A stretch of DNA of 64,000 bases from Porodaedalea pini (Eukaryota > Basidiomycota > Agaricomycetes > Hymenochaetales > Hymenochaetaceae), in contig NBAY01000017.1 of assembly GCA_002794775.1 (NCBI GenBank), forward strand, positions 558,001 to 622,000, read 5' to 3'. A model generated the notes under the pieces. The model saw only the letters and a list, made by a program, of their open reading frames with translations, was not told where the DNA came from and did no database searches. Below are positions 32,825-43,589 of this stretch, in pieces. The position numbers and the translations under genes were made by a program. Positions within the stretch are counted from its first letter, which is position 1; every line of letters starts with the position of its first letter.

Positions 32825-35800
32825 CTAAAAATCAAAGGAAGATGGTAAATCAGAGAGAAGGGGCATACTGTCCGGTGGGCATCGGAAGGAGAAGTATGCG
32901 AATTTCAAAAGTAAAAGAAAATTATTCGGGCGAAACCAATCAATAAAGGTTAGAGGGAGTGATCGTTGGTGAAAAAGGCCTTTTCGAACTAATGAGAAAA
33001 AAGGACAACAATTAAGAATATGATGGACATCATGTTTGATGCACAATGGGTCAGGACACCGGGGATCGAGTTTTCGGTTATGCAAATCGAGCGAGTTCAG
33101 CATTAAGCTGGCGGCGCGAGAAAGAACTAAGCGATGTATCTTTTTCCTTGGGGAAAGCTTCAAAAACGGACGAAGGGATCGCGTTGGGTAGAGGATAAAC
33201 GAGGAGGGCTCGAGAATTGAGCGATGCCCCTGAAGATTGATGATTTTGGCTTTCCAGTCTCGGAGTAGGTCGAGCTGTACTTGCGCATTCAGATTGGGCA
33301 ATGAGTCCAGGATGGATTCGCGATCGGGTTTGGTAGCGGCATCTTTTGCGAGTTTGTTGGCTTTAGAGTTGCCCAGTACTCCCTTATGTGAGGGGAGCCA
33401 CTGTATGGTGATGTGTGATGCGTCATGGTGAAGGGTGAGGAAAATCCCGCAAAGGCGGCGGAAAGTTATAATGAATTCCGCATGCCGAGCGTCGTTGGAA
33501 AAGATGAGTTCGACGCAGTTAAGTGAGTCCGAGACGATGTGGATGTGGATGGGCGTGAAGCATTTCGCCAAAAGGAGGGAGATATATTGCATGGCTGCGA
33601 TGAGCGCTTCCTGCTCCTCGAACAATATGTTCGAGTGAGAGTGCGCTGCTGAGGAAAAGACAGCAAGTTCTTTGTGATTATGCATAATGACAAAACCGTG
33701 GCCGCCGACGTGATTACCATCGACGTCTGGAATGATGGAGCCATCTGTAAAGATAAAATATTGGTAAGGAGGAGGATGCAAGAAAAAGGAATTGAAGTCG
33801 CGGATAGCGTGGGGACGTTGATCTACCGAAGGAATGGGTGTCATGATGAGGCGTGAATGAATCTGAGTGAACGTAGGGAATGAGGCTAGCTTCGGAATTG
33901 TGACATTAGGGAGAAGAGAAGATGTCAAATATTGGTTTCGAATGGGGTTATGTTTGGAATGTGCAAAATAGGATAATAAGAAGCGTTGAGAAAGAGAACG
34001 AATGAAAAGTTGGAGTGGGGGACATGACAAGAATGATTCAGCTGCTGTGGGTTTAATGCTGCTATGGAATATAGAATGGAAAAACTTGTTCTGAACAGGT
34101 TGAAGGATGGAGGGGATATACAGGGAATCAGGGAAAAGGATGGCACCATAAATGGCGACCGAGCGAATCAGTCCAAAATATAAGAGCCTGGCGTATTGAA
34201 AGTAAGCGCCGTTAGAACGATGAAACAAGAATGATCGTTGGTGAAGGGTAGAAAGCGCTTTGTTAGCGCGAGCCTGAAAATGAAGTTTGGGTGAAAGATC
34301 GTAGGAGAAATTTACCCCTAGCCACGTAAGATGTGTGGACGGAGGTATAACTCGATTATTAGGAAGGGATAGTGATGCCTTTGAAGAGGATGGGGAATCA
34401 TGAAGGAACGAACAAAAGGTGATGGATGTGCATCTATGATGCGGCAAAATGTGTAAAAGTTCAATAGCGTCTGGGTTGATGGAAAGGCCGAGGGCTTGGA
34501 ACTGGGCAGATAAGAATTGGAACTGGGAGCGAAGTCTGGCTAAGTTGGTTGAGAGGCTGAGCGATCGTGAATAAAGAAGATGATCGTCCATATAGGTGAG
34601 TAGGGGGTGATGTAAACCAAAACGAGCGTTATAAGACAGAATCGCGTCAGCCGCGGCGAAGACTGAAATGAGGGGGGACAAAGGAGACCCTTGAGGGACG
34701 CCTCTATTGGGTTTGATAAAAGGAGTGGAGAAAAAGTTGTTGAAGTGAAAAGAGATGGGTCTGTCCCATAACCAAACAGACAAGACTTGGATGAGATTCA
34801 GGTGAACGTTGGATGCAATAAGTTTGTTAAGGAGACGATGGTGAGAAATGTTATCAAAGAAGCCTTGAATGTCAACGGTCAGAATGGAAGTGATAAGATA
34901 GCGGTGTCGTTGGAAAATGTGATCATCAGTGCCACTGATAATAAATGGCTGGGAAAGGATGGTAGAAAGTAATTCATAACACGCAGTAAGGGAGGAGCAA
35001 TGTTTCCGGCACCCGTGCTGGGCATCCGGTAAAAGGTTCTGGGTCTCGAAAAAGGGTTGAAGAATATTAAAAAGAACATGTTCGAAAAGTTTGCCGATGG
35101 TATCGACCAGCGTAATCGGGCGATAGGCTCTGGGGAGTGAAAAGTCAGAGCGTTTCGGTTTAGGAATGAAGGTAATGAGTGAAGTTTTGAAAGATATAGG
35201 AAAATGGCCTAGGCGAAGGCATAAAGAAAAAAGATCAATGAAGAATGGTCCGCGGTGTTCGACGAGTAGCTTAAGGTGCTTGTACGAGACGTGGCTATTA
35301 CCAGGACTTGTTTCCTGGTCAATGCCATGGAGCGCGTCGTGAATGTCGTTCATCGTAAGGGGTGTGAAATCACGGAGGGGTGGGAGCTGAGTAACCTCTG
35401 GTGTAACCGTTAATGGGGGGAAGAACGTGTTACGGAAAAGGGACGCTTTATCGTCTTTGGTGATGGTGAAAGACCCATTCGCCATGCGCAATGCTCCAAT
35501 GGGGAGGTGGCGGCGAGCATTGCCCAAATGTTGGTTATGCCAGATAGATTGAGTGTCGGATTGTTGTAGATGAGTGCCAAAAAAGGCGTTTTTAGCTCGG
35601 GTGATTTCGATGTCGAGGAGCGACCGCAACTCTGAACAAGGATTGCGGCAATGCTCGCGATATAGTTTTGAACACCTTTTGGACCACCAAGTGTTGGGGC
35701 CGAAATACGAATGCGGTTTTCATTTTTTAAGGAAAAGAGTAGCAAAATCGGAAAAGGAGGTTTGAAAGGAAAGAAGGAGGTCATCCAGCGACTTGGGAGT

Positions 35801-36646
35801 GTCAATGCCTTCAAGTGAGAAGGAAAAGGAATTAGATTCGCAAAACTGGGAAACGAACATTGGTAGGTCCTGAGAATGAATTGAACGAAGGGGGGGTTGT
35901 GGTGAGGAAGTGATTGCGTCAACATTGAATGAAAAAAGGAGTGGTATATGATCTGAAGGAATGTCAAGGGAATTGTTTGAAATAGAAACATGATCCAATA
36001 AATGAGGGGAGAAATCTTCCGAAGTGATAACAAGATCAATGATCGTTTTGGTGTTACTAGAACAATTGAAATAAGTATGTTGGTTGGGTGGGTTGCAAAT
36101 GATTAAGCCACTGTCGTTGAGCCAGTCAACGAGAGTGCGAGACTTGTAAAATTCTGACGACTGGGCTGGAAAAGACCACAGTTCAGAATGCCGGTTAAAA
36201 TCACCAGTGAAAATATTGGAAGGAAAACGAAGTTGAGGGAACGGGTTTTCGAATTCGTGCAGGCTGGGGGAGTTGTAAACGTTCCAGAGCAAAAGGGGGG
36301 TCAAATCTCCCCGAGAAATAGAGATAACACAAACGTTCGGGGAAGGGGGTTCAGAGTCATATAGGGAGACACAATGAACAATGCGGGGGTGTACCAAGGT
36401 ACAACAACGTGGTTTTGATGAAGGGGAAGGTCTAAAGATAGTATAAGGAGCAGAATTGCGAATTTGAAAAATGCGTGTGCCCGAGGGCGACGTCTTAGAA
36501 GGGAGGATGGAAGAGATGGTTGGGATCTCTTGGAAACAAATAATGTCTGGGGTGAAGCTTGTGGAAGAAAAGGAGCGTAAAAGATAATCAAAGGTGGGCT
36601 CCGAATTGCGAATGTTAAGAGAAAAAACGGATATATTGTCAGTCAT
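32825..36646 (-). pseudogene. LINE copy 2 ORF2, one nonsense codon between endonuclease and RT
   Basis: Reading from the ATG at 36646-36644, the frame is open through the APE endonuclease (GDFNRHSELW, SDHIPLLFSF) to a TGA at 35722-35720 (codon 309). It then continues in the same frame through RT, RNase H and zinc finger to 32825. At the aligned position copy 1 has CGA (Arg, in HKRKARSYFG), so the stop is explained by one C-to-T change at a CpG. Unlike copy 1, the RT active site is intact (YMDD, GAT at 34585-34583). RNase H residues and the C-terminal CPDPLCIKHDVHH finger are present. Confidence 0.88.
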
Positions 36647-36650
36647 AGAA

Positions 36651-38888
36651 TTAATAAGGGGATCGATAGTTATGGCGAGCTGGACACTCAGATGACCTGG
36701 CGCTGTGATTGCCCTGACAGTTAATGCAATGGGCAAAATGATCGCATTGAAGGTTGTTGGAAGCTGTGCATAGAGCGCATTTAGCGACATGGACGGCAGT
36801 CCAATGGGGTTCAGCGCAAACCGCGCAATGAGCAACTGAGTGGCATTTGGTGGCAGGATGCCCCAGGCGATGACAATTATCACACTGGTTGATAGTTGGG
36901 CGGGCCTTCATCTCTTCGAGCTGGCGGATAACACCAAAGACAGGAACCGATCTGTTGTTGTGGAGGAAAAAGTGATCGAAGCAGAGGCGAGAGTCGTCTT
37001 TGAGGACGACCGATACATTGCAATAATCGCGTTGGTTGAGGTGTTCGATGGAGGACATGAACCGAGGTGGGAACATGAATTCCTGTCCTTCGAATTGCGG
37101 TAGGGAGGAAATCTCCTCGATAAGGTCTTTTTCCGAATAGATGAGGTTAGTGTCTTTGTCGTAGACTGGGACGCCGGGGATAACCATTTTGAATTGGGGC
37201 GATGGTGTGAATGCCTTAGCCCCAGAGATGTTGACGATACGGTTGAGCTGGGAAACGAGTGAACTATGCTGTGCATCAAAGTCAGAACAAATGTTAGTAA
37301 AGGCGATCAACAGGTTACTGTTGGAGGTGTATTCGACATTCAGAATAACCAAATGTTTAAAAAGAGGGTTGCCTTTAAGGCCCGCACGGATGGTGTTTTT
37401 GACGGATAGAGGGGACGGGTGAACAGCGAGGTCACCCGGAAGCGAAAAGAAAATGCGTCGGACATTACGAACTCGGGTGTTAACCGATCTGTTAGATTGA
37501 TTGATAGGAACTGTAGAGATTTCCCCTTGAGGGTTCTGCTCAGTAATTCGTACTACCTTGGTGGGGGTAGTTTTAGGTTTCTTCTGGGCCGCTTTGGCGT
37601 AAGAAACAGTGGTAAAACCCTCCTGATCGGCGCCAACCGATTCGACAGGCGGGTAGTAGATTTTGGTTTGCAAACTACGAGGAGCGTTGTGTTCAGAGTG
37701 GGCGTAACCATCAGGAGCGATGATAGTACCCTCTGTGGTCATGCGATAGCCGGAGCCTGGGATGCGGGTCTTAGCAATGGCGGCAGCGTATTCGGTTTTA
37801 CCATTTTTGGGAACCGGGATGCGCTGTTTAACGATAGGAGCTGGGGGAGGGAATCTGGGGTCATGGACAAAGCGAGCCCCGATGGGGTCTGGTAGAATTT
37901 TCTTCTGTTTGTTTAAGTTAGCGTTAGTTGGCACGAATGAATGAGCAGTGGAAACAGGGGCGTCTGCAAGCTGTTTTTCAATTGAGTTAGTTTTTTCCGA
38001 TATGGAGGATACGACTGCCGAAAGATGCTGTATGGACCTAGACATAGCATGCATGGTGTCCGTAATTTCTTGGTCCCGAATGGTCTGGCTGTTAGTATAA
38101 ATATTCTCGAACACATGTTTAAAGGAAGGAGAATGAATACGGAAAGTGGAATGGAAAGCTTCCAGGCTTTCGTTAGCGGAGTTAGTGAGGCTGGTTTCAT
38201 CATCCAAAGAATTTGACTTGTTTATCCAGGATACCAGGTTGGATCCAACATTGGCGAGGATGGACCCAGCGCGAACCGGGTCGTCGAACCAGGGCTTATC
38301 GGATGACCACGTCGGTTGAGAAATGAGCGTGTTAATAGTGTTGATGGTTTCTTTGGTCAGATCGGCAAAGGAAAGGTTGACCTTCTCGGCGATCGCCGGA
38401 TCAGTCATTTCATCGATATCGTCCATAGCATTGTCGACCTGTGGGGCCTGACTGGTGTGCTCGTCCGGGATGTACAAATCGTCGTCGTCCATAGCATCAT
38501 TGTCAATACGGGCGGGAGGCGGGATAGACCTATGTTCTTCTTCTGAATTCGAACGTTTAAGTGTGTTCTGTGATTCGACATCAGGAGTCGGAGGGAGGTC
38601 CCCTTGTTTACGGAGTTTGGCGGCATGTTCGTCCGCCTCGACATCGGGAGACCAGTTAGCGCGGTTCGCTTGTACTGTAGCGCATACATTGTCATTGTGG
38701 TTGTAGGTCTTGTCGCGACCACAAGTGACACATAGCTTGGCGGTCCCACTAACACACTGGCGACTGTGATAGGGGAGATCCTGTTTACACTCCTCACACT
38801 TGGTGGGGTCCTTGGGATTGACAAGGGAACGATAAGACTTTGTCTTGTTAAGAGAAGCTTTTGCTCTGGTCAACATTTTGTTGTCCAT
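36651..38888 (-). CDS. LINE copy 2 ORF1, gag-like protein, 745 aa
   Basis: Intact homologue of ORF1 of copy 1, one residue longer (an extra Asp in the acidic DAMDDD stretch). The N-terminal cysteine module (CEECKQDLPYHSRQC, CVTCGRDKTYNHNDNVC) and the C-terminal knuckles (CDNCHRLGHPATKC, CAVCAEPHWTAVHVAKC, CINCQGNHSARSSEC) are conserved. This suggests both modules are under selection in the family. TAA is followed by 4 nt and the ORF2 ATG. Confidence 0.9.
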   Translation of the reverse strand: MDNKMLTRAKASLNKTKSYRSLVNPKDPTKCEECKQDLPYHSRQCVSGTAKLCVTCGRDKTYNHNDNVCATVQANRANWSPDVEADEHAAKLRKQGDLPPTPDVESQNTLKRSNSEEEHRSIPPPARIDNDAMDDDDLYIPDEHTSQAPQVDNAMDDIDEMTDPAIAEKVNLSFADLTKETINTINTLISQPTWSSDKPWFDDPVRAGSILANVGSNLVSWINKSNSLDDETSLTNSANESLEAFHSTFRIHSPSFKHVFENIYTNSQTIRDQEITDTMHAMSRSIQHLSAVVSSISEKTNSIEKQLADAPVSTAHSFVPTNANLNKQKKILPDPIGARFVHDPRFPPPAPIVKQRIPVPKNGKTEYAAAIAKTRIPGSGYRMTTEGTIIAPDGYAHSEHNAPRSLQTKIYYPPVESVGADQEGFTTVSYAKAAQKKPKTTPTKVVRITEQNPQGEISTVPINQSNRSVNTRVRNVRRIFFSLPGDLAVHPSPLSVKNTIRAGLKGNPLFKHLVILNVEYTSNSNLLIAFTNICSDFDAQHSSLVSQLNRIVNISGAKAFTPSPQFKMVIPGVPVYDKDTNLIYSEKDLIEEISSLPQFEGQEFMFPPRFMSSIEHLNQRDYCNVSVVLKDDSRLCFDHFFLHNNRSVPVFGVIRQLEEMKARPTINQCDNCHRLGHPATKCHSVAHCAVCAEPHWTAVHVAKCALCTASNNLQCDHFAHCINCQGNHSARSSECPARHNYRSPY

Positions 38889-38959
38889 AGCGGAGAGACG
38901 AGACAGAAAAGAAGTAGCTGAACAATTTTCCCACGATGGATGATGATGGTAGGAAGAAA

Positions 38960-38970
38960 GTGACGCGATA
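38960..38970 (+). repeat. target-site duplication of LINE 2, right copy
   Basis: Exact second copy of GTGACGCGATA. It ends 50 bp before the ARP3 start codon, so the insertion fell in the promoter or 5' UTR of ARP3. Confidence 0.9.
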
Positions 38971-39020
38971 TCATCGCGCAGCTGCAGTCTGACAGCAAGT
39001 GCGACTCTCTGCTAACAACC

Positions 39021-40761
39021 ATGTCGCTGCTCGCTCCTATCATCAGTGACAATGGAACGGGGTTCTCAAAAATCGGGTGTGTGTTATTTTTACACTCAAG
39101 TCTCCCAACCTAATATTGTCTTCCAGTTTCGCAGGTAACTCAGACCCATCCTTGTACGTTAAATGCAGTGCGCTACTTTTTGACAGCCATTGAATCATCG
39201 GTATGGCAGCGTGTTTCCTACTGCAATAGCTACGCGCGGCGGTGCTACGGCCCAATCGACTCGTGCTGGTCCGCCCATTGCGTCGAAACCCGGCAACCTC
39301 GCATCCAAGCGCGGAGTGGAGGACCTCGACTTCTTCATCGGCGATGAGGCTATTGCGAACCAGAAAACTCCTGGCTATGGCGTGCATTATCCGGTTCGCC
39401 ACGGCATGATAGACAATTGGGACCACATGGAGCGCTACTGGGAGCAGACCATCTTCAAGTACTTGCGTGCTGAGCCAGAGGATCACTATTTCCTTCTTGT
39501 GCGTAGGGAATGCGTTTGATTCAATTCACTCATTGTTGATTGACAATGTCCAGACTGAGCCTCCGCTCAATGCCCCCGAGAATCGCGAGCAGACTGCAGA
39601 AATCTTCTTCGAGTCATTCAACATCAAGGGTCTCTACATTGCCGTGCAAGCTGTACTCGCCCTAGCGGCATCTTGGTCCTCGAACAAAGTCACTGATCGC
39701 ACGCTCACTGGCACTGTCATCGACTCTGGTGATGGAGTGACGCACGTTATACCCTGTGCGGAAGGCTATGTCATCGGAAGTGCAATCAAGCACATCCCCA
39801 TTGCCGGCCGTGACATCACTCAGTTCGTCCTCAACCTCATGCGCGAGCGCGGCGAGATGGCCACCGTCCCACCTGAGGATCAGATGCGGGTCGCGAGCAA
39901 GGTCAAGGAGAACTACAGCTATGTGTGCCAGGACATCGTGAAGGAGTTTAGAAAATATGATGCCGATCCATACAACATGTTCCAACGGTACACGAGCGAA
40001 TACACTGTGACTGGCAAGGTACGTTATATTGTCCCTTAGCATATGATTAATTATTCATTATATTACCTCATCTTTGCAGACTTACGGCGTTGACGTCGGA
40101 TACGAGCGCTTCCTTGCTCCAGAGATTTTCTTCAACCCGGAAATATATTCGTCAGATTTCTTGACCCCTCTACCCGAGATTGTCGATAGTACCATTCAAG
40201 CTTCTCCAATTGATGTCCGGCGTGGTCTATATAAAGTCAGTGTGTCTGGATCAGAAAGCTAGTTTATACGACTAACGTACGGTGTTAGAATATCGTTCTC
40301 TCTGGTGGCTCGACTATGTTCACTCACTTCGGTCAGCGTCTAAAGCGCGACCTGAAGCAGTTAGTGGATCGTCGAATCGAGGCTAGTGAACTTGCCAGCG
40401 GGACTAAGGCGAGGGTAAGCAGTATTTGCTTCACCTTTCCCACTTACTCACACGCAACGTTGTAGTCTACCGGTGTCGAGGTTGATGTTATTTCGCACAA
40501 GAGGCAAAGGTGCAAACCTTTGCTTGCTTGCGTTATGACTATTATGCTAATATTCTGTCTCATCAGGTATGCAGTCTGGTTCGGCGGTTCCCTTCTTGCA
40601 TCCTTGGTAAGCTTCGTATTCCTTAAAGAGTCTATGCTTTCATCTCCTTACTCATATACACGTAGCCCGAGTTCTACTCCTACTGTCACACGAAAGCGCA
40701 GTACGAGGAAGTGGGCCCTAGCATCTGCAGGCGGTACCAGATCTTCGGTAGCGTCAACTAA
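39021..40761 (+). CDS. ARP3: actin-related protein 3, 432 aa
   Basis: ARP3 is the barbed-end-like subunit of the Arp2/3 complex that nucleates branched actin. Nine exons (39021-39076, 39127-39153, 39210-39498, 39554-40018, 40080-40235, 40289-40414, 40466-40509, 40567-40606, 40666-40761) give 432 codons. Signatures: [128 protein letters not shown] and [12 protein letters not shown]. The nucleotide-binding loops are intact. Exon 2 is only 27 nt. Transcription must start within about 60 bp of the ATG or inside the LINE, because the LINE begins there. Confidence 0.95.
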
Positions 40762-41165
40762 AGAATACGATCTGGTTTGTATGATTGGAGAGACGAATAA
40801 TGGCATTTCACTAAATTCACAATTTTCGAGCATCTGCCCTTACATAAGAGATGATGGCCACCAATATCGTAAGGATGGTTCCGCACTTTGACTGATATTT
40901 TGGGTTGTAGCTATGTTCTGAAGGTCATCATTCGAGTCGAGGGCACCTTCAAGACTTGCTTAACCTGATCTGTGTCATTGCTAACTGCGTCATGGCTGAC
41001 GAAGCTTCCTGGATTTGGCTTTCTTTTGACTCAGGGTTGTCATTACTGATGACAGTCAATGCTTGATTCTCTCAAATCTCAATCCGATCTGAATACCTAT
41101 AAATTCAGCACCACTGCGACTCGTCCTCACTGCAAACTGAAAAGCGCCTTCATCAAAATTCTACT
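40762..41165. other. intergenic stretch between ARP3 and MBL copy A
   Basis: 404 bp. ARP3 3' UTR plus a region that should have been the promoter of the decayed MBL copy A. No other feature is seen. Confidence 0.45.
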
Positions 41166-42064
41166 GTGGCTTCTTCTGTCAGTTCACTACCTTTTCCGAA
41201 ATCCGACCAAGCATATTGCAATGTCTCCGCTCTTGAAGGCGGTCATTTCACACTTCCTTGCAAGCTCGCCGTTGCAGGGGCTGACGATAGTGATCAGCAC
41301 GCCGCACCGTCACTCGCCTTCCTCCTCACACACGTTCCATCAGGAAAGCGCCTTCTCTCTGACCTCGGCATAAGCCTGGATGCGGACAGTGCATCTGTAA
41401 CACCGGCGTTGAAGGGAAGTCTTAAGGGCCATGACATACGTTCCCCGAAAGACGTGATTGCTTCGTTGAAGGCAGGTGGCCTTGGCCCGGAGGATATAAC
41501 GCATGTCTGCCTCTCACATATCCACTTCGACCATGTCGGCAACCCTGCGAAGTTTGACAAGACGCACTTCTTAGTTGGCGGAGCCGCGCGCGCTCTGTTT
41601 AAGCCGGGATACCCGGAGGACCCGAAGAGCTGGTTCCATTCGCGGTTGCTCCCAGAGGACCAAACGGAATTTCTTGATACCCATGGCGCGGACTGGAAGC
41701 CTGTTGGTTAGACTATTTCGGTGACGGTTCGCTGTACATCGTCGATGCCCCCGGCCATCTTCCTGGCCACGTGAACATCCTTGCCCGCACCTCGGCTGAT
41801 GGCGGATGGATTTACCTCGCGGGTGATAACGCCCACGACTGGCGCCTCATCCGAGGCGAAGCTGATATCGCTGTGCTGCATGACCCGGTGCACGGAGAAA
41901 TTTGTATGCATACTGACGTTCCACGGGCGAGGGAGACTATTCGCAAGATTGTGGACGTCATGACTCTGCCCCGGGTGCGGGTTGTCTTAACTCACGATAA
42001 CGAGTGGTACGAAGAGAACAAGGAGGGGGATGCGTTTTGGCCAGGGAAAATCCTGTCGCTGTAG
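41166..42064 (+). pseudogene. MBL-fold hydrolase copy A, lost start codon and frameshift
   Basis: Homologue of the intact gene at 43590-44501. The expected ATG is GTG (41166-41168, followed by Ala-Ser-Ser-Val), and no in-frame ATG lies between it and the upstream TAA. The frame then runs through SHIHFDHVGNPAKFD (the metal-binding HxHxDH) to a TAG at 41709-41711. Compared with the intact copy, 16 nt are missing just there, removing about five residues after KPVG and shifting the frame. After the gap, the shifted frame reads DYFGDGSLYIVDAPGHLPGH to FWPGKILSL and stops at 42062-42064. All metal ligands remain, so decay looks recent. An intron explanation was considered, but no suitable donor is present. 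Confidence 0.8.
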
Positions 42065-42388
42065 AACTTTATGTCCGCTTGTGTCATAGCTGTATGAGAT
42101 TGGGCAATCAAGATTAGAGGCTTCCGGCCCAACGCGGGCATCTTCGAAGTTATTAGCGTGGATTTGTCTGCAATCCAGCGGGCAGCACGGTGTTCCCTAA
42201 AGCAGATGACAGCTAAGAACTCATCATTTAATATTGTCGGTCTCAATGGATTCCAATGACAAGCTGGGGTGCAAGCAGGTATGCAGTATTTAGCACATGT
42301 GCGTTGGATTCCTATACATTCAACTCTTGTCAGAACTCTTCACCAGAGAAGCGAACGGACATTTGCGAAGACTTCCTCAAAATCAAAC
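42065..42388. other. intergenic stretch between MBL copies A and B
   Basis: 324 bp. No gene seen. Confidence 0.45.
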
Positions 42389-43091
42389 ATGGCCTCTGCT
42401 ATGCATTCGTTGCCTCCTCCAAATGCCGACCACACATATTGCAATGTCTCTGCGCGTGAAGGCGGATTTTTAATGCTTACCTGGAAGCTCGTTGTCGGCG
42501 CCGATGTTGGAATGCGAGCCTGAGCTTGACCCGTCATGTCTCGGGTAGAATATGGCCGACTTGACATGTGCCCAATGTCTCCATTTCCGCTGCGTTTTTG
42601 TGCCTTTTTTATACAGTATATATTAGCAAGCCCACATGTACTGTACTTTATCCATTTGCCTCAGGAGCTCAGTAGGCCAAACGATAATTTCAAGCATCTT
42701 CATTAAAGTTGTTTATCTCTACGTCACGTGCACTCAGTTTATTTTGTCGCGTCGTCAACAGCCTAAGCGTGAGTGATCGGCGCCGATCGGCATGAAGCAC
42801 CGTCACTTTTGTCTTCCTTTTTACGCATCTCTATTTGATCTCGACATAAGTCTGGATACGGACAGTTCTAGTGAAGCTTTGACATCAGTAGTAAAGGATA
42901 GTCTACCCAACCTTCATGACCGTATCCCGAAGGGTGCAGTTGCTCCGCTAGAGGTTGGCGATCTTAATTTGGAGGATATAGCGCATACATTCCACTCACA
43001 CGTTCACTTCGACCACGTTGGTAACTCAGCGCGATTTGAAAAGGGGCGCTTTTTAGTTAGCGCGGCGGCCTCGATAGTACCTAGTGCATGA
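42389..43091 (+). pseudogene. MBL-fold hydrolase copy B, fragment with insertion
   Basis: The 5' end matches the family (ATG at 42389-42391, PPPNADHTYCNVSAREGGF) and breaks off near 42520. About 260 bp of unrelated DNA follows. The homology resumes near 42786 (HEAPSL), then runs through DLDISLDTDSS and HSHVHFDHVGNSARFEKGRFLV, and ends at about 43091. The catalytic histidine motif is still readable, but the C-terminal half (second histidine, Asp and third histidine) is gone. This is the most decayed of the three tandem copies. Confidence 0.75.
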
Positions 43092-43589
43092 GGCGCAAAG
43101 GGCAGACGAACGACAGATGCGGAAATAGACGAAAGATATTTTGAAACAAAAAGAAGTTACTTATTCGAAAATATACTGTGTTTCTTTTATTTGGAAATAG
43201 ATACTTGTGGCGCCCTTTTGTTTTGAAGGGGGGGTTCCAGTACTCGGCTCAAGTATTAAAATATCTTGTCTTCGTTTTGGTGCACAGGAAATCGGAAAGG
43301 AGTCGATATACATTAAGCGTGTAAATTGCAAAATGCATTCCCTTCAAGAAGAACACGTGCCGTAGCGAATTATCTTTCCCATGTCTTGATAAAGCACAAG
43401 GCCAGAACAGTTTAGCCCAGCGCGTCCCGATATATCGAGTGTATATCTAAGAAAGTTCATACTCTCAAGCAGTGAGGTTCACATGAGAAGGCCCTTCCCG
43501 ATGCGTCCGTAGGAGTATACAATGACGTCCGTGTAGGCCTACAGTAGATAAACGTTGCACCATCGGGTCTTATCATACCAGGTAGCACA
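43092..43589. other. intergenic stretch, promoter of MBL copy C
   Basis: 498 bp. No gene seen. It includes the end of the copy B fragment and the upstream region of the intact copy C. Confidence 0.45.

Larger units (their letters stand above)
32683..38959 (-). mobile_element. full-length Tad1-like non-LTR retrotransposon (LINE copy 2)
   Basis: 6,277 bp, minus strand, flanked by perfect 11-bp duplications. It has the same organisation as LINE copy 1: a 71-bp 5' leader, ORF1, ORF2 and a 3' UTR sharing CGCGCAC-ACGTAGTC and GGTTGGTAGTCTGTT blocks with copy 1. By eye the two copies differ at roughly one residue in ten in the proteins, so they are separate insertions of one family, not a segmental copy. 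ORF1 is open. ORF2 is interrupted by a single stop codon. The 5' end lies 61 bp before the ARP3 start codon, pointing away from it. Confidence 0.92.

Noticed and set aside
41700..41715. Intron explaining the frame break in MBL copy A
   Set aside because: TTAG could be an acceptor, but no donor gives a joined frame without losing the conserved residues before it, and copy C is intronless.
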